This document shows, piece after piece, positions 25,361-34,591 of a stretch of DNA of 64,000 bases. A model generated the notes under the pieces. That model had not been told where the DNA came from. It did not search any database and saw only the letters and a list, made by a program, of their open reading frames with translations. The stretch's first letter is position 1. Each line of letters opens with the position of its first letter. Position numbers and translations under genes: made by a program. The DNA lies in assembly GCA_963782045.1 (NCBI GenBank), contig CAWAIR010000005.1, positions 124,001 to 188,000 of the forward strand, given 5' to 3'. Source of the DNA: CAVSRC01 sp963782045 (lineage in GTDB: Bacteria; Pseudomonadota; Alphaproteobacteria; Rhizobiales; Kaistiaceae).

Positions 25361-25831
25361 ATGCTGAAATTGCGCAAGGGTGCCGCCGGTCTCTGCGTGC
25401 TGGCCGGCGCGACGCTGGCGGCGGGCGCGGCCGTTGCTGCGCCGCCTCATGCCCACACGACAACCGCCCTCCACCTCAGGACGGGTCCCGGCACGAACCA
25501 TGCGGTCATCGCCACCATCGGCGCCGGCAATCGCGTGGCGGTGCTCGGCTGCCTCTCCGGCCGGTCGTGGTGCGAGATCGACGCGAACGGTCGTCAGGGC
25601 TGGGCCGCGGGCTCCTATCTCGATCCGTCCCATGGCCGTTCCGCCGGGCCGCCCCTCGACGTTCAGGTCAACGCCTACCGGCACCGCAACCCGCCGCCTC
25701 TCAGACTGGGGGAGCCGGCGAAGGGGCCGCCGCTGAAGCCGACCGAGGTCCAGACCGGGCTTCCCTATCAGGAGCCGGTGCCGCGGATGTGCCAGATCGG
25801 CGAGTACCCGGTGAACGGCTCCTGCCTGTAG
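25361..25831 (+). CDS. Secreted bacterial SH3-domain protein
   Basis: 156-residue exported protein. The signal peptide spans about residues 1-26 (LCVLAGATLAAGAAVAAPP). One bacterial SH3 domain follows at about 30-85, with the family pattern TALHLRTGPGTNHAVIATI and a closing GWAAGSYL. The C-terminal tail is proline-rich and has two cysteines (RMCQIGEYPVNGSCL), in addition to two in the SH3 domain. ATG at 25361 is preceded by GGAAGAAGG. SH3b domains often bind cell-wall peptides; the exact role is unknown. The gene sits inside the hydroxyproline cluster without obvious functional link. Confidence 0.8.
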   Translation: MLKLRKGAAGLCVLAGATLAAGAAVAAPPHAHTTTALHLRTGPGTNHAVIATIGAGNRVAVLGCLSGRSWCEIDANGRQGWAAGSYLDPSHGRSAGPPLDVQVNAYRHRNPPPLRLGEPAKGPPLKPTEVQTGLPYQEPVPRMCQIGEYPVNGSCL

Positions 25832-25878
25832 GTGCCCGCGATTCCGTCGTGAAGGCCTTGGCGTGCTATAGGCGCCGG

Positions 25879-26430
25879 ATGACGATCCGGCCCCTCGCAC
25901 GCTCCGAGATCGCGGCGCTGGTGGCGCTCGCCCGGCACACCTACGCCCAGGCGTTCGGCGCGCACATGACGACGGAAGACCTCCGCTTCGTCATGGAAGA
26001 GAGGCTCTCGGCCGCGCACGTCGCGCAAGCCGTCATGGAGGACGTGGTTCTCGTCGCGGAGGCGGACGGCCTGCTCGTCGGCTTCGTTCAGTTCGGCGGG
26101 AACCGGGTCGCCGGCGTGGGCGAGCCGGGCGATCAGGAGATCCGTCGTTTCTACGTCACCGCCGACCGCCAGGGTCGTGGCATTGGTGGTGCCCTGATGA
26201 CCGCGGCGCTCGCCCATCCCCGTATCCGGGCGGGTGCCACGGTGTTTCTCACGGTCTGGGAACACAACCGCCGCGCCCAGGCATTCTATCGCCGCCATTG
26301 CTTCGAGACGGTCGGTTCGTGTGAATTGACGCTGGCCAACGGCCCGGCCGATGGCCGCGAGCTGATCATGGCCCGGCGACCGCCGCACGACCCGGTGTCC
26401 CGGGATACGGTCCGCCGCTACAGCCCGTAA
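25879..26430 (+). CDS. GNAT-family N-acetyltransferase
   Basis: 183-residue GCN5-related acetyltransferase. The acetyl-CoA binding motif A is clear: RRFYVTADRQGRGIGGALM (V-x-x-x-x-Q-G-x-G-I/G), followed by LTVWEHNRRAQAFYRRHCFE, a common ending of small-molecule or ribosomal-protein acetyltransferases. Substrate not identifiable. Its end overlaps the convergent DapA-like gene by 13 bp, so the two are tail to tail. Confidence 0.88.
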   Translation: MTIRPLARSEIAALVALARHTYAQAFGAHMTTEDLRFVMEERLSAAHVAQAVMEDVVLVAEADGLLVGFVQFGGNRVAGVGEPGDQEIRRFYVTADRQGRGIGGALMTAALAHPRIRAGATVFLTVWEHNRRAQAFYRRHCFETVGSCELTLANGPADGRELIMARRPPHDPVSRDTVRRYSP

Positions 26431-27331
26431 CGCGCCAGGTCCGGACGTTTCTTGAGCGCCGCGGCGACGACCGCCTCGACCGCCGCCTTCTCCTTGCCGG
26501 CAAGCTCCAGCCGCGGGGCGCGCACGGTGGTGGCGGTGCCGCGCACCATGTGCTCGGCGAGCTTGATGTTCTGGACGAAGCGCGCCGACACGTCGAGGTG
26601 GAGGAGCGGCATGAACCAGCGGTAGATTTCGCGCGCTTCCGCCATGCGCCCGGCTCGCGCCAGATCGTAGATCGCCACTGTCTCGCGCGGGAAGGCGCAG
26701 ACCAGCCCCGCCACCCAGCCGACGGCGCCGAGCATCAGGCTCTCCAGCGCCAGATCGTCGACGCCGGTGAAGAGCTGATAGCGCTCGCTGAGAAGATTGT
26801 GGATGTCGGTCAGCCGGCGCACGTCGCCGGAGGATTCCTTGACCGCGACGAATTTCTTTTCGTCGGCCATCTCGGCGAGCATCGCCGGGGTCACGTCGAC
26901 CCCATAAGCGAGAGGGTTGTTGTAGATCATGATGTCGCGGTCGCTCGCCGCCGCCACCGCGCGAAAGTGGGCGATGGTCTCGCGCGGCGTCGAGAGGTAG
27001 CGCATCGCCGGCAGCACCATCAGCCCGTCGACGCCGGCGGAGGCCGCTTCCGCCGCCAGTTCCGCCGCGGCACGGGTCGAATCCTCGGCGATCGTCAGGA
27101 TCACCGGCGCCCGTCCGCGACTGGCCGCCCCGGCGACGGCGGCGATCGCGAGCTTCTCCTCGGCACTCAGCGTCGAGGCCTCGCCGAGCGAGCCGCAGCA
27201 GACGATGCCGTGCACCCGGCGTCGAGCTGGAAGTCGACATCTGCCGCTACCGCGGCGAGATCGACCGACTCGTCGGGGGCGAGCTTGGTGGTGATCGCCG
27301 AATAGACGCCGTGCCAGTCGTTGCGCTGCAT
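26418..27331 (-). pseudogene. DapA-family lyase, probable pyrroline-4-hydroxy-2-carboxylate deaminase, frameshifted
   Basis: Class I aldolase-fold enzyme. N-terminal residues (MQRNDWHGVYSAITTKL) are read from an ATG at 27331; the rest continues in another frame from VHGIVCCGSLGEASTLS. The Schiff-base lysine is in FVAVKESSGD and the tyrosine in MIYNNPLAYG. The span is one base short of a whole frame. Restoring a fourth C in the run at 27215-27217 joins the two frames exactly, giving a normal protein of about 304 residues. DapA itself is possible, but the neighbouring epimerase and dehydrogenase point to the deaminase step of hydroxyproline breakdown, which yields 2-oxoglutarate semialdehyde. 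Confidence 0.8.
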
Positions 27332-27344
27332 GTCGAACCCCGAG

Positions 27345-27540
27345 GCGAGATCACCTCCCCTCCGTTGGGGACAGCCTGCCCCCGACCCGGTCGGGGCGGA
27401 TTTCCCCGGTTTGCCAAAGCAACCGGCCGAGGGGTGCGGGGTCCCGGCAGAACCTCGCGTCCCCCCTCTCGTCGCGCCGCCGATTTCGCGGGCGAAATCA
27501 GGCTCGGCTATCTCCCCGCAAGGGGGAGATAGCCGCAAGG
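27345..27540. repeat. Palindromic intergenic repeat (REP-like), copy with 12-bp hairpin
   Basis: Non-coding gap rich in paired runs. The strongest is a perfect 12-bp hairpin, GGCTATCTCCCC (27506-27517) with GGGGAGATAGCC (27523-27534), loop GCAAG. A second stem CCCCGAC/GTCGGGG lies near 27380-27398. The CTCCCC-GCAAGG-GGGAG core resembles the repeats at 34455 and 48500. Such elements are common between Hyphomicrobiales genes. Possible transcript-end function for the convergent or tandem neighbours is unproven. Confidence 0.6.
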
Positions 27541-27554
27541 CGATCCGCGCCGCG

Positions 27555-28641
27555 CTAAACCGCCTGCTGGTTGGCGGCGAACAGGTGGGCGTGCGAGGAA
27601 TCGAAGATCACGCCGACGTTCTCGCCGGTGCGGATCTTCGTCTCGCCGTCGTCCTGCACGACGATCTGCCCGGCCTTGGTGGCGACGTACATGATCGTCG
27701 AATTGCCCAGGTGCTCGAGGATCTGCACCGTGCCGCCGATATTGGCGCGCGGATCGTCGGGCGCGGACAGCTTGATGTGTTCCGGCCGGATGCCGAGCTC
27801 CAGCGCGCCGCGCGACTGGTCGCCGAGCGTGCCGCGCGTCTTGAGCTTCATCTGGCCGCCGCCGGGCAGGTCGAGCACGGCGTCGACACCTTCGGCCGAA
27901 CGCGCCTCGGCCGAGAGGAAGTTCATCGTCGGCGAGCCGATGAAGGCGGCGACGAACTTGTTGGCCGGCTGGCGGTAGAGCTCCATCGGCGTGCCGATCT
28001 GGCGGATGACGCCCGGCCTCCAGCACCACGATCTTGTCGGCCAGCGTCATCGCCTCGACCTGGTCGTGGGTGACGTAGATCATCGTCGCCTTGAGGTCCT
28101 GGTGCAGCTTGGCGATCTCGACCCGCATCTGCACGCGCAGCATGGCGTCGAGGTTCGACAGCGGCTCGTCGAACAGGAAGACCTGCGGCTCGCGCACCAG
28201 CGCCCGGCCGATGGCGACGCGCTGGCGCTGGCCGCCGGAGAGCTGCGCCGGCCGGCGGTCGAGCAGCTCCTCGAGCTGCAGCATGCGCGCCACTTCCAGC
28301 GTGCGCCTGTCCATCACCTCCTTCGGTGCCTTGGCGACGCGCAGGCTGAAGCCGATGTTCTGGCGCACGGTCATGTGCGGATAGAGCGCGTAGGACTGGA
28401 ACACCATGGCGATGCGCCGCTTGGCCGGCGGCACGTTGGTCACGTCCGTCCCGTCGATCCAGATGGAGCCCTGGGTGACCACCTCGAGCCCGGCGATCAT
28501 CCTGAGCAGGGTGGACTTGCCGCAGCCGGAGGGCCCGAGCAGGGCGCAGAACTCGCCTTTCTCGACGCTGAGGTCGAGCATCTTGATCGCCTCGACCGCG
28601 CCGTAGAGCTTCTTCACGCCCCTGAGTTCGACTTCGCTCAT
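27555..28641 (-). pseudogene. UgpC/MalK-type ABC ATPase without permeases, frameshifted
   Basis: ATPase of the carbohydrate CUT1 class. Walker A GPSGCGKSTLLRMIAGLE, signature LSGGQRQRVAIGRALVREP, Walker B VFLFDEPLSNLD and H-loop YVTHDQVEAMTLADK are read in one frame. From MELYRQPANKFVAAFIG on, the regulatory OB-type domain (ELGIRPEHIKL) is in another frame. Removing one base from the CCC run at 28012-28014 restores EAGVIRQIGTPMELY and a protein of about 361 residues. ATG at 28641 follows GGGAGG. No permease or binding protein is adjacent, so it may serve transporters encoded elsewhere. Confidence 0.85.
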
Positions 28642-28733
28642 GATTCCTCCCAAACTGCTCTGCCGGCCGAAGTCAGGCGGCCGCCGGCGCCGTGCGCCCG
28701 TGCCGCCTATTCCATAGCCAATTGGGCCTCGGG

Positions 28734-30596
28734 TCAATCGTGCTGTCGGGGCTCTGCCGCCGAGCGCCCTCAGCGCGTTGAGAATCACCGCCACGTCGAT
28801 GACCTCCTGCAGCAGCGCGCCCTCCACCGGCGGCAGGTAGCCGAAGGCCGCCACTACCATCGCGGCCAACGACAGGCCGAGGCCCGCGACCACGCTCTGC
28901 ATGGCGATCGTGCGCGAACGCCGGGCGATCGCCATCGCCTCGGCGATGCGGTCGAGCCGGTCGACCAGCAGCACCGCGTCGGCGGCCTCGGAGGAGGCCG
29001 CCGCGCCGCGCGCGCCGATGGCCACCCCGATATCGGCCGCGGCCAGCGCCGGCGCGTCGTTGACGCCGTCGCCGACCATCATCACCGCGCCCTCGCCGCG
29101 TTCGCCGGCGACCGCCAGCACCTTGCGCTCCGGCGTCATCTCGGAGAGCGCCTCGTCGATGTCGAGCCGCGCCGCCACCGCCTCGGTCACCGCGCGCACG
29201 TCGCCGGAGGCAAGCACGATGCGCTTCACGCCGTTGGCGCGGAAGCCGGCCAGCGCCCGGGGAACGTCGTCGCGGATGCGGTCGGCAAGCACGATCAGGC
29301 CGGCGAGCGCACCCTCCACCGCCACCGCCACCGCGATCTCGCCCTCGCGCTCCGGCCGCACATCGGCAAACGCGAGGCCGTCACGCGACCGGTCGCGGAC
29401 ATAGGCAAGCCCGCCGACCACGACGCGGCGGCCGCTCGACCGTGCCCTCGAGGCCGCTGCCCGGCGTCTCGTGCACGTCGATGGGCGGCGTCAGCGCCAG
29501 CCCGCCGCCCGCGCGCCGCAGCCACCAGCGCGGTCGCCACCACATGGTTCGATGCCTGGTCGAGCGAGGCCGCCAGCCGCAGCACGTCGTCCTCCGAGAA
29601 GCCGTTGAGCGGGTGGATGGCGGACAGCGAGGCCTGTCCGTGGGTCAGCGTGCCGGTCTTGTCGATGATCAGCGTGCGCACGTTGGCCAGCACCTCCAGC
29701 CCGCCGCCGCCCTTGATCAGCACGCCGATGCGCGCCGCCCGCGACACCCCGGCGATGATCGCCACCGGCACCGCTAGGATCAGCGGGCAGGGGGTCGCCA
29801 CCACCATCACCGCCAGCCAGCGGACGGGATCGCCGGAGGCGAACCAGGCCGCACCGGCGATGGCCAGAGTCGCCACCAGGAACAGAATCGCGAAACGGTC
29901 GGCGAGCCGCGCCATGGGCGCGCGCGAGCGCGCCGCTTCCTCGACCAGCCGCACGATTCCCGCATAGGTGCTTTCCGACGCCGGCCGCCCGACGACGAGG
30001 TCGAAGGCCTCGCCGGCATTGGTGGCCCCGCTCATCGCCTCGCCGCCCGCTGCCAGCCGCACCGGCAGCGCCTCGCCGGTGAGCGCCGACTGGTCGAGCA
30101 CGGCCTTGCTGTTCTCGGCGATCGTGCCGTCCGCCGGCACCACCTCGCCGCGGCGCACCAGCACCCGGTCTCCGGGCACGAGCGCGTCGATCGGCACCTG
30201 CTTCAGATCGCCATCCTCGTGGCGGAGCGCGAATTTCGGCGCGCGCTCGAGCAGCGCCGTCATCTCGCGGCGCGCCCGGCGCGAGGCATGGCCTTCGAGG
30301 AACTGGCCGCCGGAATACATCAGCGCGACGACCACGCCGGCAAGCGGCTCCTCCAGCGCCAGCGCGCCTGCCATCGACAGCAGCGCCACGATGTCGAGTC
30401 CGACCTTGCCGTGGCGGAGCGAAACGACGATCTCGGCGGTGAGCACCAGCACGACGGGGACCGTCGCTGCCGCCCACAGCAGGTCCGCGACGGTCGGATG
30501 TCCGAAGGCCCAGGCCGCCAGGCCCGCCGCAAGACCGGCCGCCGGAATCGCGACGGAGACATGCCGGGTTTTGTCGATGAGGTCGCGCACGTCCAT
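28734..30596 (-). pseudogene. Heavy-metal P1B-type ATPase with TPC motif, frameshifted
   Basis: Cation-pumping P-type ATPase without an N-terminal HMA domain; it starts directly with membrane helices. Visible motifs: SALTGEALPV (actuator), ATPCPLILAVPVAI (metal-site helix, TPC instead of CPC), IIDKTGTLTHG (phosphorylated Asp), SNHVVATAL where most relatives have HP, and MMVGDGVNDAPALAAADIG. Two extra bases, near 29501-29515 and 29431-29436, split it into three frames. The C-terminal frame runs without a stop into the next gene, so the end given (a shifted TGA near 28734) is approximate. TPC is reported for P1B-5 pumps linked to Ni/Fe; metal specificity here is inference. Confidence 0.8.
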
Positions 30597-30657
30597 GGTG
30601 CGAGTGTCGCGCTATGCCGCGCCCGCCGGATTGATCCGCGTCATCTTGGAAAAGGCT

Positions 30658-33065
30658 CTAGTTCGCAATCGCATTGAGGTGGCGGATCGGCCGTCCGGGC
30701 GCGATGGCTTCGGCCGCCCGCACGATCGCATCGGCGTCGATGCCGTAATGGGCATAGAGGTCGGCGATGGTGCCGGTCTGCCCGAAATGCTCGATCCCAA
30801 GCGAACGTACCCGGTGTCCGGCGACCGAGCCCAGCCAGGCGAGCGTCGCCGGATGGCCGTCGAGCACGGTCACCAGCCCGCAGTGGTGCGGCAGCGGTTC
30901 GAGCAGTCGTTCGATGTGGCTGCGCGCATGGCTGAGGCCGCGCTCGCGCGCCCGCGCCGCCGCCGTCCAGCCGGCGTTCAGCCGGTCGGACGAGGTGACC
31001 GCCAGCAGGCCGACGTCGCGGCGGTCCTCGGCCATCAGCCCGACCGCCTCGATCGCCTCGCTCGCCACCGCGCCGGTGAAGGCGACGACGACCTCGGCGT
31101 TCGGTCCCGGCGGCCTCAGCCAGTAGGCGCCGTCGACGATGTCGCGGGCCGAGCGCCGCGTCGATGCGTGCGCTTCGGCTGCTCCACCGGCCGTGTCGAC
31201 AGGCGCAGATAGACCGAGCCGCCGGTCTCGTCGCGCAGCCAGTTGCGTTCCGAGGGCTGGCCCTCGCCGTTGCGCTGCACGTAGGCGAAGGCCCAGTCGA
31301 GGATGACCGCCAGTTCGTCGACGAAGGCCGGCTCGAAGGCGGCCAGCCCGTCCTGGGCGATGCCGATCAGCGGCGTGCCGATGGACTGGTGGGCGCCGCC
31401 TTCCGGCGCCAGCGTGACGCCCGACGGCGTGCCGACCAGGATGAAGCGGGCGTCCTGGTAGCAGGCGTAGTTGAGAGCATCGAGGCCGCGCGCGATGAAC
31501 GGGTCGTAGAGCGTGCCGATCGGGATCAGCCGCTCGCCGAACAGCGAATGCGACAGGCCGAAGGCGGCGAGCGACAGGAACAGGTTCATCTCGGCGATGC
31601 CGAGCTCCATGTGCTGGCCCTCGGGCCCGAACTCCCAGCGCTGCGTCGAGGCGATGCGCTCCTCGCGGAAGGTGTCGGCCAGCGAGGCGCGGGCGAAGAG
31701 GCCGCGCCGGTTCACCCACGGCCCGAGATTGGTCGAGACCGTCACGTCCGGCGACATCGAGACGATGCGCGCCGCCAGCGCGCTCGTCGCCGCGCGCCAT
31801 CTCGTTGAGGATCAGGCCGAAGCCCTGCTGGGTCGAGAGCACCGGCTGCGCCGGCACGGCGAGCTGGTCCGGCGTGCGCGATGCGGCCGCGCGGTGGCGC
31901 CGCCGTCTGCCGGCGCGTTGAACGGCACCGTGTCGAGGAAGCGCTCGAGGTCGGCTCGGCTCGGCCGTCAGCCCCTCGAAGCGGTCCCATTCGTGGCCGT
32001 CGCGCACGCCCATGGCGGCCCGCAGCGCCGCCATCTGCTCGACGGTCATCAGGCCGGCATGGTTGTCCTTGTGGCCCTGCAGCGGCAGGCCGAAGCCCTT
32101 GACCGTGTAGGCGACGAAGCAGCACCGGCCGGTCGTGGTCGATCGACGAGAAGGCGTCGATCAGCGTGGGCAGGTCGTGGCCGGCGAGGTTGGTCATCAG
32201 CCGCGCCAGCTCCTCGTCCGAGCGCCGGTCGATCAGCGCGCTCGCCGCGCCCTGGTCGCCGATCTCGTCGGTCAGGCGCTTGCGCCACGCCGCCCCGCCC
32301 TGGAAGGTGAGCGCCGAATAGAGCTGGTTGGGGCAGCGGTCGATCCAGTCGCGCAGGCGCTCGCCGCCGGGCTCACGGAAGGCCTCCTCGAGCAGCGTGC
32401 CGTATTTCAGCACGCGCACCTCCCAGCCCATCGCTTTCGAAGAGGGCTGTGATGCGTTCGTAGAGGCCCTCGCGCACGACCGCGTCGAGGCTCTGCCGGT
32501 TGTAGTCGATCACCCACCAGCAGTTCCTGAGGCCCTGCTTCCAGCCCTCCAGCAGGCACTCGAAGATGTTGCCCTCGTCGAGCTCGGCGTCGCCGACCAG
32601 CGCCACCATGCGGCCCTCCGGCCGTCCGCCGGCGAGCCCGTGCGCCGCGAGATAGTCCTGCACGATGCTGGCGAAGACGGTGACGGCGGCACCGAGACCG
32701 ACCGAACCGGTCGAGAAATCGACGTCGTCGGTGTCCTTGGTGCGCGACGGGTAGGACTGCGCCCCGCCGAAGGCGCGGAAGGCCTCGAGCTTGTCGCGTG
32801 TCTGGTTGCCCAGCAGATACTGGATGGCGTGGAAGACCGGGCTCGCATGCGGCTTCACCGCGACGCGGTCCTCGGGCCTCAGCGCGGCGAAATAGAGCGC
32901 CGTCATGATGGTGGTGAGCGAGGCGGAGGAGGCCTGGTGGCCGCCGACCTTGAGCCCGTCCGCGTTGTCGCGGAGATGGTTGGCGTTGTGGATCATCCAC
33001 GCCGACAGCCACAGGACTTTGCGCTCAAGCTGGCGGAGCAGGTCGAGATCGGTGGAACGGGCCAT
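30658..33065 (-). pseudogene. Transketolase / pyruvate-dehydrogenase-E1-like TPP enzyme, multiply frameshifted
   Basis: About 800 codons if joined. The N-terminal TPP domain reads KVGGHQASSASLTTIMTAL, DFSTGSVGLGAAVTVFAS and the TPP motif GDAELDEGN...DYNRQSLD. The pyrimidine-binding domain reads MSPDVTVSTNLGPWVNRRG and HMELGIAEMNLFLSLAAFG. The C-terminal domain ends GIEHFGQTGTIADLYAHYGID. These lie in different frames; shifts fall near 32431, 32121, 31957, 31900, 31785 and 31155. Several are explained by one extra base in G/C context. The layout resembles homodimeric AceE/transketolase-like proteins of about 790 residues in alphaproteobacteria. True substrate is uncertain. Last gene before a divergence from lspA is not seen; both are on the minus strand. 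Confidence 0.75.
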
Positions 33066-33109
33066 CGCGCACCTCCTGAGCCGAGCTTAGCACGCGATGC
33101 GCGGCGGGA

Positions 33110-33607
33110 TCAGGCGTCTTTCGCTGCCGGCCACAGGTAGACGACGATCAGCAGCACCGGCCCCAGCGTCAGCGCCGCATCGGCGAGGTTGAAGATGAAC
33201 AGCGTCCAGTCACCGAAATGGAGCAGCAGGAAGTCGGTGACGTAGCCGAGGCGCAGCCGGTCGATCAGGTTGCCGATGGCGCCGCCGAGGATGAGGGCGA
33301 AGGCGGCCGCCGCCAGCCTGCCGCCCTCGCGGTTGTGCGACCAGAAGGCGAGCACGACTGCGGTCACCGCCAGCGGCAGCGCGACCAGCGAAACGCCGGA
33401 ATTGGCCAGCAGCGAGAAGGCGATGCCGGTATTGTGGACATGCAGCAGTGCCAGGATCGGCAGCACGTCGACGACCTGCCCCTCGGGCAGCCGCGCCACC
33501 ACGATCATCTTGGCGATCTGGTCGGCGACCACCACGGCGGCGACGATGCCGAGGCCGAATGCGGAGAGCGGGCCTGGCGGCCGCGCATGCGAATGGATTT
33601 CAACCAT
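33110..33607 (-). CDS. lspA: Lipoprotein signal peptidase (signal peptidase II)
   Basis: 165-residue inner-membrane aspartyl protease with four hydrophobic helices. It cleaves the signal peptide of diacylglyceryl-modified prolipoproteins. Catalytic aspartates lie in the two family boxes GNLIDRLRLGYVTDFL (near residue 116-128) and FNLADAALTLG (near 139-148). N-terminal DQIAK and HNTGIAFSLL also match. Its start overlaps the end of the upstream TrmH-type gene by 8 bases, so they are co-transcribed. Confidence 0.97.
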   Translation of the reverse strand: MVEIHSHARPPGPLSAFGLGIVAAVVVADQIAKMIVVARLPEGQVVDVLPILALLHVHNTGIAFSLLANSGVSLVALPLAVTAVVLAFWSHNREGGRLAAAAFALILGGAIGNLIDRLRLGYVTDFLLLHFGDWTLFIFNLADAALTLGPVLLIVVYLWPAAKDA

Positions 33608-34439
33608 CGAGCTTCAGGGCCCCGCGGCGGATCTCGAACAACATGATACCTGTGGCGATGGCGAGATTGAGCGAATCGGCCTTGCCCGCCATCGGAATCT
33701 TGGTGAGCGTCTTGCAGAGCGCCGCCGCGTCCGCCGTCAGCCCGGCCTGCTCGCCGCCCATCACCAGCAGTACCGCACCGCGATAATCGGCCTGGCGATA
33801 GTCGACGGTGCCGGCAAGGTGCGTCCCCACGACCGGACCCGGCCAGCGCCGGGCGAGCCTGGCGAACTCGGCGATGGTCGCCCGTGCCAGCGGCACGGCG
33901 AAGATCGAGCCCATGGTGGCGCGCACCGCCTCCACCGAGAACGGGTCGACGGTGCTGCCAACGAGAATCACGCCCCTGGCGCCGACCGCGTCGGCGGTGC
34001 GCACGATGGTGCCGAGATTGCCGGGGTCGCGCACCGCTTCCAGCGCCACCCAGACGTCGGTGCCGCGCGGCCGGATGGCCTCGACCGGCGTCAGCCGCTG
34101 CTCGAAGACGCCGAGCACGGTCTGCGGATTGTCGCGCCGGCTGATCTTCTCCAGCACCGCCTCGCTCACCGCGATGACGCTGCCGCCCTTGGCGGCGGCG
34201 GTTGCAGCGAGCCGCTGCACCAGCGGCTGGCCGGCGGCGGCGCTGGCGTGGACCAACGTGCGCAGCGTCCAGCCGGCCTCGACCGCGTCCGCCACCAGCT
34301 TCAGCCCCTCGGCCAGAAACAGGCCGGACTCCTTGCGGTTCTTGGAGAGCGCCAGCCCGCGGATGTCCTTGACGATCGGGTTGGCGAGGCTGGTGATGGC
34401 CTTCGCCTGCAGGGCGGGCGACTGGTGGCGGTCAGGCAT
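33600..34439 (-). CDS. SpoU/TrmH-family 2'-O-ribose RNA methyltransferase
   Basis: 279-residue knotted SPOUT methyltransferase acting on rRNA or tRNA with SAM. An N-terminal substrate-binding domain (IVKDIRGLALSKNRKESGLFLAEG) precedes the catalytic motifs ALEAVRDPGNLGTIVRTADA (motif 1), VMGGEQAGLT (motif 2) and IPMAGKADSLNLAIATGI (motif 3), all intact. ATG at 34439 was preferred over an in-frame upstream codon because family homology starts there. Target nucleotide cannot be told from sequence. Overlaps lspA. Confidence 0.93.
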   Translation of the reverse strand: MPDRHQSPALQAKAITSLANPIVKDIRGLALSKNRKESGLFLAEGLKLVADAVEAGWTLRTLVHASAAAGQPLVQRLAATAAAKGGSVIAVSEAVLEKISRRDNPQTVLGVFEQRLTPVEAIRPRGTDVWVALEAVRDPGNLGTIVRTADAVGARGVILVGSTVDPFSVEAVRATMGSIFAVPLARATIAEFARLARRWPGPVVGTHLAGTVDYRQADYRGAVLLVMGGEQAGLTADAAALCKTLTKIPMAGKADSLNLAIATGIMLFEIRRGALKLDG

Positions 34440-34454
34440 GTTCCGCCTCTCCCC

Positions 34455-34552
34455 GGGCACCCTCTCCCCCCTTGTGGGGGAGACGGCGAAGCTTACGGCG
34501 CGCGGAGCGCGGCGTTAGCGCAGCCAGAGAGGGGTGCAAGCCCGGCCGCGCC
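34455..34552. repeat. Palindromic intergenic repeat (REP-like), second copy
   Basis: Hairpin CTCCCCC-CTTGT-GGGGGAG around 34463-34482 followed by a GC-rich stretch with CGGCGAAGC and GGAGCGCGGCG segments and AGAGAGGGG. It has the same CTCCCCC-TTG-GGGGAG core as the copies near 27510 and 48502. It fills most of the 152-bp gap between two minus-strand methyltransferase genes. No coding potential seen. Confidence 0.55.
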
Positions 34553-34591
34553 ACTACCGCTCTCCCCGAGACGCAAATGCCATGCTGCCGC

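Noticed and set aside
27508..29421. A fused P-type ATPase/ABC ATPase protein
   Set aside because: Both halves are partial reads of separate, frameshifted genes. The ABC gene has its own ATG with GGGAGG, so the continuous frame is an indel artefact.
30626..30661. Partial repeat ending AAAAGGCTCTAG resembling the arm of the element at 4376-4408
   Set aside because: Only about ten bases match, which is too short to call a second copy.
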